Assembly (NCBI RefSeq): GCF_004348535.1
Contig: NZ_SMJX01000011.1
Location: forward strand, 1 to 59,428
Origin: Actinomadura sp. KC216
GTDB taxonomy: Bacteria > Actinomycetota > Actinomycetes > Streptosporangiales > Streptosporangiaceae
Length of the DNA stretch: 59,428 nucleotides
Direction: 5' to 3'
Below the pieces are notes generated by a model. It did no database searches. It saw only the letters and a program-made list of their open reading frames with translations, and had not been told where the DNA came from. The translations under genes were made by a program, and so were the position numbers. Below, piece after piece: positions 53,491 through 59,428 of the stretch (positions within the stretch are counted from its first letter, which is position 1; each line of letters begins with the position of its first letter).

Positions 53491-53586
53491 ATGGTCAAAA
53501 GGATAAGTCTTGTCGTTGCCTTCGCTGTGATACTCAACCTCTTGGGTTACTGGATCGGATATTTCCTCGGCGAAGCGCTGTTCTAA
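53491..53586 (+). CDS. Small membrane protein
   Basis: 31 aa, ATG behind AGGGAG. Basic MVKR then one transmembrane helix (about 6-28). Third of several tiny membrane proteins in the rightward genes. Confidence 0.5.
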   Translation: MVKRISLVVAFAVILNLLGYWIGYFLGEALF

Positions 53587-53604
53587 AGAGAGAGGTACGA
53601 GCAA

Positions 53605-53793
53605 GTGAACGAAGAGATTCAGATTATCCAGCCCATTCTGGGGCTCAAGCCCTTCATCCTGCTTGAATTCTCGGCGGAAGAGGGTTCGGAGGACATCGCC
53701 ATCGGTGTGCAGTTCGGCGGCGGGATCGTCGGCGAAGAGGTTCCCCAGATCCTGGACATGGTTCGAGAGAGCATCGAGGAGCAGTTCGCGTGA
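53605..53793 (+). CDS. Small acidic protein
   Basis: 62 aa from GTG 53605, GAGAGAGG upstream. Alternating strands and an acidic end (LDMVRESIEEQFA). No known family. Four-base overlap with the next gene. Confidence 0.6.
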   Translation: MNEEIQIIQPILGLKPFILLEFSAEEGSEDIAIGVQFGGGIVGEEVPQILDMVRESIEEQFA

Positions 53794-53981
53794 AGCTCGA
53801 AGTCGTTCCACTGCCAGAGCAGCGGATTGGGGACGCCGCAGGGTCCCCGTACCTTTTGGTGATCAGTGAGGTTGGCGACTACCTCCTGAATCTGGATGAG
53901 GCCGAGGTGGAGAAGCTAAAGGAGGACATCGGCGCTGCCGGTGTCCTCTTCTTTGAAGACCCGGTGGAGGTCGTGAAGTGA
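53790..53981 (+). CDS. Small acidic protein
   Basis: 63 aa from GTG 53790. Beta-rich start (KLEVVPLPEQRIG), acidic helix in the middle. No known family. Confidence 0.6.
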   Translation: MKLEVVPLPEQRIGDAAGSPYLLVISEVGDYLLNLDEAEVEKLKEDIGAAGVLFFEDPVEVVK

Positions 53982-54251
53982 ATGCCGAAGCGTAAGTACT
54001 TCGTAAAGAACCGAGACTTCTACAACCAGGAGCACCGACAAGGGCATGGCAAGGCCATTGCCCGTGACGTAGAACGTCAGGCCGCCGAGAAGGCGGACCT
54101 TCTTAACCGGATGAAGGCTCGGAACTCTCCAGAGCCTCCACAGGGAAACTGGATTGTCGGCCTTCTGGCCAACCTCGCGGGTATCACACTCGCTGTTGTC
54201 TTTTGGATGATCCTTGTGAGACTGATTGGAGCCTTTTGTGGCTGTTCTTGA
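53982..54251 (+). CDS. Basic protein with C-terminal membrane helix
   Basis: 89 aa, ATG directly after the previous TGA. Basic, helical N-terminal 45 residues and a transmembrane helix at about 60-85, ending in FCGCS. Overlaps the RNA ligase gene by 14 bases, so it is co-translated. Confidence 0.6.
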   Translation: MPKRKYFVKNRDFYNQEHRQGHGKAIARDVERQAAEKADLLNRMKARNSPEPPQGNWIVGLLANLAGITLAVVFWMILVRLIGAFCGCS

Positions 54252-54936
54252 GTTTAAGGCTTGGCCGAAAACACCTCGGCTGATGAAGCCGATGGTGGTG
54301 ACTGAGAAGATTGACGGCACCAACGGGTGTGTCGTGATCAGCCGCCAGCAGGGGTGGGCGTCCCCCAGCCACAACTTCGTGACGGTTCCCATCGAGAACA
54401 CCGCCGATGCCTATCTGGTTGGTGCTCAGTCGCGGAAGCGAATGCTTCCCATGGGACCGCGAGGGATGGACGACCTCTCTTGGCAGAAGGAGGACAACTC
54501 CGGGTTTGCCAGGTGGGTTCGTGAGAACGCCACGGAGCTGGCGGAGACCCTCGGTGAGGGCTACCACTACGGAGAGTGGTACGGCCAGAAGATCCAGCGA
54601 GGCTATGGCCTCTCTGGTCGCCGGTTCGCTCTGTTCAACGTGAGCCGCTACGCGGATGTCGTGAACGACCCGACAAAGGATCCGATCCCTGGCCTGGAGA
54701 CGGTTCCCGTCCTCTACGAGGGTGAGTTCGACACTCGGATGGTCAAGTACGTCTACGACGACCTCATGACGAACGGCTCTCGGGCCGTGCCTGGCTACAT
54801 GAACCCCGAGGGCGTGATCGTGTTCCACACGGCTTCTCAGCAGGTCTACAAGTACCTCGGTCCGGACGACCGGCCTAAGTCGGTGCTTCAGCTCCAGGCC
54901 CTGCCTGACGGCTCGGCTTTGGCGGAGGCGGCATGA
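54238..54936 (+). CDS. RNA ligase (Rnl2-like nucleotidyltransferase)
   Basis: 232 aa from GTG 54238, GGAG upstream; TTG 54226 is an alternative. EFKAWPKTPRL leads into the ligase motif I EKIDGTNG with nucleophile Lys24; a GEWYGQKIQRG motif III-like segment follows, and EGVIVF is motif IV with QVYKYL near motif V. This is the covalent nucleotidyltransferase core of T4 Rnl2-type and related RNA ligases. It seals nicked RNA and could repair cleaved tRNAs in this tRNA-rich phage. No separate polynucleotide kinase was recognised. Confidence 0.85.
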   Translation: MAVLEFKAWPKTPRLMKPMVVTEKIDGTNGCVVISRQQGWASPSHNFVTVPIENTADAYLVGAQSRKRMLPMGPRGMDDLSWQKEDNSGFARWVRENATELAETLGEGYHYGEWYGQKIQRGYGLSGRRFALFNVSRYADVVNDPTKDPIPGLETVPVLYEGEFDTRMVKYVYDDLMTNGSRAVPGYMNPEGVIVFHTASQQVYKYLGPDDRPKSVLQLQALPDGSALAEAA

Positions 54937-55142
54937 GGAAGCCACTGTTCGAGACCCGCGACGAAGTTGCGAGCAAGGTTGATTGGGAAGGTGGCTTCGA
55001 TGGCGCTCTTTCCTGGGGGATCAAGGTCGAAGACCTTCCCGAGGATGACACCGAGCTGAGGGAGGCTTGGGCGGAGCTGCGCGCCGCCTTCCTTGTGTTC
55101 GACGCAGCCTGTTACAAGGTATCCGCACTTCTCGACTACTGA
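54933..55142 (+). CDS. Hypothetical protein
   Basis: 69 aa, ATGA overlap with the ligase gene. Acidic, helical C-terminus (ELREAWAELRAAFLVFD). Co-translated with the ligase; function unknown. Confidence 0.6.
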   Translation: MRKPLFETRDEVASKVDWEGGFDGALSWGIKVEDLPEDDTELREAWAELRAAFLVFDAACYKVSALLDY

Positions 55143-55155
55143 CCAACGCTAATCG

Positions 55156-55186
55156 GGACCGCCCCTCTTCGGGGGCGGTCCTTTTT
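55156..55186 (+). terminator. Strong intrinsic terminator
   Basis: Ten-bp stem (55156-55165 with 55172-55181), six-base loop, TTTTT. Next ATG is at 55198, so again there is no room for a promoter. Confidence 0.9.
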
Positions 55187-55197
55187 ATTGGAGTGAA

Positions 55198-55464
55198 ATG
55201 CCTAGATACAGGGTCAACCTGCTTCGCACAACTTTCCTCACGGCCTATGTCGAAGCAGAGGACGAAGACCAGGCCATCGACGAGGCACTCGCCGAGGCGC
55301 CCGGATTCTCTGCAATCGAGAGCGGCTGGGGCTCCTTCGGGAAGTGGTCGGCGGACGCCGACGAATGGCTACTACCCAGCCAGTTCTATGAGAACTACAG
55401 GGAGGACGAGCACGGGCCGGACGTCGAGCCCGGACAGGAAGGAGACGGCGATGACCGTTGGTGA
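55198..55464 (+). CDS. Hypothetical acidic protein
   Basis: 88 aa, ATG after GGAGTGAA. The start YRVNLLRTTFLTAYVEAEDE resembles small proteins with a strand-helix-strand DUF fold for which I know no function. Acidic C-terminus. Confidence 0.6.
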   Translation: MPRYRVNLLRTTFLTAYVEAEDEDQAIDEALAEAPGFSAIESGWGSFGKWSADADEWLLPSQFYENYREDEHGPDVEPGQEGDGDDRW

Positions 55465-55735
55465 GCCTCCGGCCGTAATCATCGGCCGAACCTTGGTCGA
55501 AGCTCGCTTCTGGCGAGCGCACTACGAGGCCGCATATCCGGAGCTAGCTACAGCGAAGGAACTTTCTTCTTTCCAGGACACCCGAGCACTCGCCGGCCTC
55601 CGGGTCGGCCGGATCTTTGTCGCTCCGGATGCGGATAAGGCCCCGAAGTTCTACGAGGTCCTGACGGTCGTCCGGCACATGCAGGCCAAGACGAATGTCT
55701 TCGAGGAACCGATCTTTCTAGGGAGCAGGCTCTAA
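55451..55735 (+). CDS. Hypothetical protein
   Basis: 94 aa, ATG 55451 behind AAGGAGACGG, overlapping the previous gene by 14 bases. Alpha/beta, no known motif. One-base overlap with the next. Confidence 0.6.
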   Translation: MTVGEPPAVIIGRTLVEARFWRAHYEAAYPELATAKELSSFQDTRALAGLRVGRIFVAPDADKAPKFYEVLTVVRHMQAKTNVFEEPIFLGSRL

Positions 55736-55986
55736 TGGCTCGATACATCTCGGACGGAGAGAGCGCGGCCTACCGCGCTGTTGTGGTCAGTACCTACACC
55801 TACGAGGACCGTACGAAGGCTGTCTACACGACCTATTACGGCCCGTACGCGACTGCTGCGCCTGCCAAGGCGATGGTGAATCGCCAGAAGAAGCAGGACG
55901 GGAACGCCGTCCATTGGCCCCAGAGGGGTTTCAAGTCGGTGACGGGCCACGTCGAGAAGGCGTCCGATTGGGAGGTCGTTAAGTGA
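55735..55986 (+). CDS. Hypothetical protein
   Basis: 83 aa, coupled start. Tyr-rich beta part (YRAVVVSTYTYEDRTKAVYT) and a basic end. No known family. Confidence 0.6.
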   Translation: MARYISDGESAAYRAVVVSTYTYEDRTKAVYTTYYGPYATAAPAKAMVNRQKKQDGNAVHWPQRGFKSVTGHVEKASDWEVVK

Positions 55987-56357
55987 AGCTCACTGACTGG
56001 CGCGGAAACGAGTATGGGGTGGGAGACCTAGTTCTCTACCCCCGAATGTCCGGACGTTCTTGTGAGGTCCGAGAGGCCAGGGTCCTAGACATCTGGCAAG
56101 TCCACTACGACGACTACAAGTGGAAGCGATGGACCGGTGAAGGTCCGGAGCCGATGAAAACCGTTTTCGACGGTTGGGACGACGACGGAAACCGCGTGGA
56201 TAAAGAGGTCTCTGCTCTGGAGACCCGAATCAAGCTTCGGCCTACGGGCCGATCGTCTCGTGGCTTTATGGACTATTCCTGGAGGAAGGACAACGGGATT
56301 GATGTCAAGGACGTCACTCTGACGATTATCGAGAACATCACGGCTTTGGGGGGCTGA
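55983..56357 (+). CDS. Hypothetical protein
   Basis: 124 aa from GTG 55983. Starts with DWRGNEYGVGDLVLYPR, similar to small SH3-like phage proteins that follow DNA metabolism genes. Function unknown. Confidence 0.6.
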   Translation: MKLTDWRGNEYGVGDLVLYPRMSGRSCEVREARVLDIWQVHYDDYKWKRWTGEGPEPMKTVFDGWDDDGNRVDKEVSALETRIKLRPTGRSSRGFMDYSWRKDNGIDVKDVTLTIIENITALGG

Positions 56358-56647
56358 TGAAGCCTGTAGGTCTGTCCGGCCTGCTGTTGGCCGGCCTCCT
56401 CCTCGCGGCCTGTTCTAGCGGACCAGATGAAGGAGTTGTGACCGACCATCGCCACTCGCCGGAGACGACTGTCTTCGTCAACACGTGCGTCGGTAATCCG
56501 GCAATCTGCACGATGACCCCGATTACCACGGCTGCCTCTTGGGAGCTGCATCTGAAGTGGGGTGAAGACCGGGGCTGGACGTCGGTTAACCCGGCTGCCT
56601 ACTACAAGTGCAAGAACAACATGCGTTATCCGGAGTGTGCCCAATGA
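56357..56647 (+). CDS. Predicted lipoprotein
   Basis: 96 aa, coupled to the previous gene. N-terminus MKPVGLSGLLLAGLLLAACSS is a clear lipoprotein signal with Cys19 as lipid site. The mature part has several Cys (NTCVGNPAIC, YYKCKNN, PECAQ). Third lipoprotein in the genome. Might alter the host surface. Confidence 0.7.
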   Translation: MKPVGLSGLLLAGLLLAACSSGPDEGVVTDHRHSPETTVFVNTCVGNPAICTMTPITTAASWELHLKWGEDRGWTSVNPAAYYKCKNNMRYPECAQ

Positions 56648-57045
56648 AACTCATCGTCACAGGCTCTCGGTACTGGAAAGACGAAGTCTTCATCTGGAAG
56701 GCGCTCGACGTCTTCATTGGCCACTACGTGGGCCCCGTGACCCTCGTCCACGGGGATTGTCCTCCACGTGAGGACGGCACCAAAGGTGCCGATCGAATCG
56801 CTGACGAGTGGGGTCTCTTCCATCTCGGAGACGACTGGATAGAGCGTCATCCGGCCGAATGGAGCAAGTACGGAAAGCCAGCGGGGATGATCCGTAACAA
56901 GGAAATGGTGAATGCCCATTTGGACGCTGACTACGTCCTTGGCTTTCCTCTCGGCGAGAGCCGGGGAACTCGCGGCTGCATGAAGTACGCCCGTGAGATG
57001 GGGCTAACCGTTGTGAACCTAGGAGAGAAGCAATGGCAAGCGTGA
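56644..57045 (+). CDS. SLOG-family DUF2493-like protein
   Basis: 133 aa from ATG 56644. IVTGSRYWKDE, LVHGDCPP, KGADRIADEWG and AGMIRNKEMV are motifs of DUF2493, a SLOG-superfamily Rossmann protein that binds nucleotides. SLOG proteins are linked to nucleotide signalling and defence; the role in phages is unclear. Confidence 0.75.
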   Translation: MKLIVTGSRYWKDEVFIWKALDVFIGHYVGPVTLVHGDCPPREDGTKGADRIADEWGLFHLGDDWIERHPAEWSKYGKPAGMIRNKEMVNAHLDADYVLGFPLGESRGTRGCMKYAREMGLTVVNLGEKQWQA

Positions 57046-57428
57046 AGTTTGACAGGCTGGAGATCTTCGTGCCGGACGGCGACGATGATGTTGCGTTCGA
57101 CCTCGACCCGTGGGGCGGCGTCGCCTCCGTGTATGTGAAGCGAGACGAGCTTGTGAAGGCCCTTCAGGACCTCGGCATTGTCCCCGCCAACACCGAGGAG
57201 AACTACGGCTTCTACGGAGCCGTTCTGAAGTACGTCCGGGAGAACTGGGATTCGGACGCGGTAAAGATTCTCGATGTCCGGCAGGAGACCCGAGAGACGG
57301 GTTATTGCGAGACCTGCTACGAGAAGTACGACGTCGTTTACGTCGACTACGAGGACAAGTACGGCGACAGGGAGTCCGACTGGTATTACGGCGACATGGA
57401 AGAGTTCATGCGGAGGCTGACGGACTGA
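57033..57428 (+). CDS. Hypothetical acidic protein
   Basis: 131 aa, ATG behind AGGAGAG. Acidic; CETCYEKYD with Cys-x2-Cys could be a metal site. No known family. Confidence 0.65.
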   Translation: MASVKFDRLEIFVPDGDDDVAFDLDPWGGVASVYVKRDELVKALQDLGIVPANTEENYGFYGAVLKYVRENWDSDAVKILDVRQETRETGYCETCYEKYDVVYVDYEDKYGDRESDWYYGDMEEFMRRLTD

Positions 57429-57601
57429 TGACCGTTGAGGAAGCCGTTCAGGCGCTCTTTGAGATTGACAACGGCACAGGCGAGGCCGACCCCGAGTTGG
57501 CCCATGGCGAGGCCGATTACGTCCTGTATCAGTTCGCGCCTGCTGAGGTTCAAAAGGCTTACGACGACCTTTGTGACCGAGTTACTTTCTGGTACGCGTA
57601 G
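57428..57601 (+). CDS. Small acidic protein
   Basis: 57 aa, ATG overlapping the previous stop. Helical (TVEEAVQALFEIDNG). No known family. Confidence 0.6.
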   Translation: MTVEEAVQALFEIDNGTGEADPELAHGEADYVLYQFAPAEVQKAYDDLCDRVTFWYA

Positions 57602-57609
57602 GAGGCTTT

Positions 57610-57777
57610 GTGAACGACCACGACGAAGCCCACCTCTACTCCGACAGTGATGACGAAGGCGTTGAGATCTGTGATGCCTGCGGGGACATTGTTGATGTGG
57701 GCGAACTGAAGTTCGACGAGGACTCGGACATGTACGTCTGTGATGAGTGTCTGGAGAATCCGCCCGATGACATGTGA
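57610..57777 (+). CDS. Small zinc-ribbon-like protein
   Basis: 55 aa from GTG 57610 behind GGAGG. Two Cys-x2-Cys pairs (ICDACGD, VCDECLE) in an acidic protein suggest a zinc ribbon. It overlaps the candidate excisionase by 11 bases. Confidence 0.6.
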   Translation: MNDHDEAHLYSDSDDEGVEICDACGDIVDVGELKFDEDSDMYVCDECLENPPDDM

Positions 57778-57955
57778 TCCGCTGATGACCCTCCAGGAGA
57801 CAGCAGATTACCTTCACATGTCCCGATCCTGGGTTTACGAGAGAATCCACTCCATCCCCAACTTCAAGGTCGGGGGTAAGCGTCTGTTCCGTAAGAGTGA
57901 AGTGGACAAGTGGCTTGAGGCTTTCCGTAAGGGAAGTCCGCTAGCCCTCCTGTAA
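57767..57955 (+). CDS. Excisionase-like HTH protein
   Basis: 62 aa from ATG 57767 (57785 possible). MTLQETADYLHMSRSWVYER followed by FKVGGKRLFRKSEVDKWL is the HTH_17 excisionase/MerR-like fold. It lies convergent to and 44 bases from the integrase, so it is the best candidate for the recombination directionality factor, rivalled by the BldC-like protein. Confidence 0.8.
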   Translation: MTCDPLMTLQETADYLHMSRSWVYERIHSIPNFKVGGKRLFRKSEVDKWLEAFRKGSPLALL

Positions 57956-57962
57956 AGCAATT

Positions 57963-57995
57963 GGCCCCACCGGTTTCCGGTGGGGCCCTTTTTTT
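57963..57995. terminator. Bidirectional terminator between excisionase and integrase
   Basis: Perfect 11-bp stem (57963-57973 with 57977-57987), TTT loop, CTTTTTTT on the plus strand. It ends the rightward operon. Confidence 0.9.
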
Positions 57996-57999
57996 GTGT

Positions 58000-59211
58000 C
58001 TAGCTTCGGCTGCCCAGAAGAAGCTTCGCCATCTCGGCGGCGATGGCCTTCTTCTCTTCCTCGCTGTGGTCGTATATCTCGACCACGGCCCGGGAGCGCT
58101 GTCCGAGGGCATCCCCAACCGTGTCCCGAGAGGCTCCCAGATCACTCGCGATGGTCGCCCACATGTGCCGTAGGTCGTGGGGAGACGCCGGGGGAAGCTC
58201 TGCGTACCGGCCGAGGCGTCTGAACCGCTCCGTGACGTTACCGGGGTCCATCGGGATACCGGGCAGGAATACCCGTCCCTTCACTGACTTCTTCAGGATC
58301 GGGCGGTCGAAGACCACACCGGTTTCCTCCCAAGGCCCCTCGGCCTTGGCCTTCTCTTGCCGCTCCTTCTGACCGAGGAGGATTTCCTCCAGCAGGTCGT
58401 CCATGTGCAGGACGATCCGCCGGCCGCCCTTCTGGCTGACCTCTACGACCCCTTCAGGGGTAATGGTCCGGTTGGTGGAAGCAACGATACGGTGCTTCTC
58501 AAAGTCGATGTCGGACCATTTGAGGCCCAAGGCCGTTCCCCGGCGAACGCCAGTGGCAGCCATGAAGCACCACAGAGCCCTGAAGGAGGGCTCTGTTTCC
58601 ATCTTCAGGAAGTCGAGGAACTGCTCGACGGTCCATCGCTCCTTGGGGGTGGTCTTCCGATCTGCGTCGTAGTGGAGGGCCTCTTCGCGAAGCTTCCGGA
58701 CGCCACCAGAGACCTTGGTCCAATCCGCGTCCAGGAGGTGGTTCACCACGCCGTAATCCATGATGGCGGAGAGGACAGTCACCCTGTTGACAAGCGTCGT
58801 CGGGACGCGAGGCTCGCCCTTGTACTTGATGGCCCGGATCTTCAGTACCCACTGGTCTACGTGTAGGGGGAGGATCTCATCCAGGGCCATCCCCCCGAGG
58901 TAGGGCTCGATGTCCCTCTTGTACCAGGTCTTCCAGTGGGAGCTGGTCGTGCTCTTGACCGTCTCAGCGGCCCAGAACATCTCCGCCAACTTGTTGAGGG
59001 TCATACTCTTGGTCGGCCGCTTCTTGGCGGCCTGCTGTGCCTTGATCCACTCGACAGCGGCTTTGTGGTCTTTGAGACCGCGCTTCCAGAGCCGTTCGGA
59101 CTTCTTCGTGAACGGGTCCTTGATGCTGACGGCGGCGTCGTAGACGATCTCGCCGTTGGCGAGCGTCCTCGGCCGGATGCTTCCGGCCCCATTCCTCGCC
59201 CTCTTGCCCAT
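58000..59211 (-). CDS. int: Tyrosine-type integrase
   Basis: 403 aa from ATG 59211 after GGAGGGAC. N-terminal AP2-like arm-binding region, core-binding domain (about 70-175), catalytic domain with Arg223 (TGVRRG), His345-Leu-Arg348-His box (PHDLRH) and Tyr380 (EIYDHS). The second His of the usual LGH position is Gln371 (LGQRS), which some active relatives also show. It integrates the genome into the host chromosome. The attachment site was not identified; the 292 bp from 59227 across the joint to 217 is a likely place. Confidence 0.92.
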   Translation of the reverse strand: MGKRARNGAGSIRPRTLANGEIVYDAAVSIKDPFTKKSERLWKRGLKDHKAAVEWIKAQQAAKKRPTKSMTLNKLAEMFWAAETVKSTTSSHWKTWYKRDIEPYLGGMALDEILPLHVDQWVLKIRAIKYKGEPRVPTTLVNRVTVLSAIMDYGVVNHLLDADWTKVSGGVRKLREEALHYDADRKTTPKERWTVEQFLDFLKMETEPSFRALWCFMAATGVRRGTALGLKWSDIDFEKHRIVASTNRTITPEGVVEVSQKGGRRIVLHMDDLLEEILLGQKERQEKAKAEGPWEETGVVFDRPILKKSVKGRVFLPGIPMDPGNVTERFRRLGRYAELPPASPHDLRHMWATIASDLGASRDTVGDALGQRSRAVVEIYDHSEEEKKAIAAEMAKLLLGSRS

Positions 59212-59227
59212 GTCCCTCCAGCTCAAC

Positions 59228-59234
59228 TGTGACA
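59228..59234. promoter_or_regulatory. TGTGACA motif upstream of the integrase
   Basis: CTGTGACAG lies 17 bases upstream of the integrase ATG and matches the heptamers at 70, 110 and 121 across the joint, supporting a shared operator for the integration region. Confidence 0.4.
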
Positions 59235-59301
59235 GGAACTACAGCATACGCGCTCCGTCGCCGTGTCGAACGAGGTCAGAGGGATGTGGATCTTGCTTCT
59301 A

Positions 59302-59428
59302 GCAATCCACCCACACAAGACGCTCCACGCCTATACCCTCCTTGACCTGCCAAAACACCCGAGCGGAGAGTGTGACATGTCCAGATTTGACCAGCGACGA
59401 CGGACTCGATTGTGACAGGACTGTGACA
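59302..59428. repeat. Terminal direct repeat, right copy
   Basis: Exact copy of bases 1-127; see the left copy. Removing it gives a circle of 59301 bp. Confidence 0.9.

Noticed and set aside
217..59227. attP core site (interval wraps the joint)
   Set aside because: No tRNA-like 3' end or other recognisable core could be found by eye, so no attachment site was called.

Overview
The window looks like the complete genome of a temperate tailed phage of an actinomycete, most likely Streptomyces or a close relative. The first 127 bases are repeated exactly as the last 127, so the sequence closes into a circle of about 59.3 kb. The host is inferred from cargo: a BldC-like regulator, a WhiJ-type XRE/DUF397 pair with an anti-sigma-like ATPase, an Lsr2 nucleoid protein, and strong AGGAGG ribosome sites with many GTG and TTG starts. 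The siphovirus-type tail genes (long tape measure, Dit-like and Gp37-like proteins) and the HK97-like head genes define the particle.

Layout. (1) 58.0-59.2 kb and 0.2-2.5 kb: lysogeny and control region with a tyrosine integrase, candidate excisionase, BldC-like protein, ATPase, XRE-DUF397 pair and a lipoprotein. (2) 2.5-3.93 kb: a 1.4 kb stretch without genes, rich in palindromes, repeated motifs and small GNRA-capped hairpins. (3) 3.9-18.4 kb, plus strand: about 47 mostly small genes with an intrinsic terminator-like hairpin every 1-2 kb; recognisable members are a DUF3987-type ATPase, a DUF6884-like protein and Lsr2. (4) 18.5-37.3 kb, minus strand: lysis, tail, head and terminase genes. 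(5) 37.3-40.7 kb, minus strand: 22 tRNA genes covering all 20 amino acids if one aberrant tRNA-Thr works, with an HNH endonuclease inside the array and the packaging-type HNH protein at its upstream end. (6) 41.5-58.0 kb, plus strand: replication and nucleotide metabolism (HTH protein, Cas4/RecB-like nuclease, DnaB-like ATPase, endonuclease VII, a primase split over two frames, metallophosphoesterase, sigma-like protein, class II ribonucleotide reductase, PolA-type polymerase, RNA ligase), then small genes ending in the candidate excisionase.

How it may work together. Transcription diverges from about 41 kb: leftwards through HNH, tRNAs, terminase, structural and lysis genes, rightwards through replication. 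The tRNA set has mostly U34 anticodons for four-codon boxes, G34 for pyrimidine-ending pairs and C34 for purine-ending pairs. That is close to a minimal decoding set for a GC-rich genome. Together with the RNA ligase it suggests a phage built to keep translating when host tRNAs are lost or cut. Several tRNAs depart from the canonical form (no D/T elbow, class I tRNA with a Leu anticodon, C33, acceptor bulge). The terminator-studded early operon behind a structured leader suggests antitermination. Five upstream sites share a tandem 11-bp-phased TAGCA motif that probably marks a phage-specific control circuit. Functions are inferred from sequence reading alone; no searches were run.
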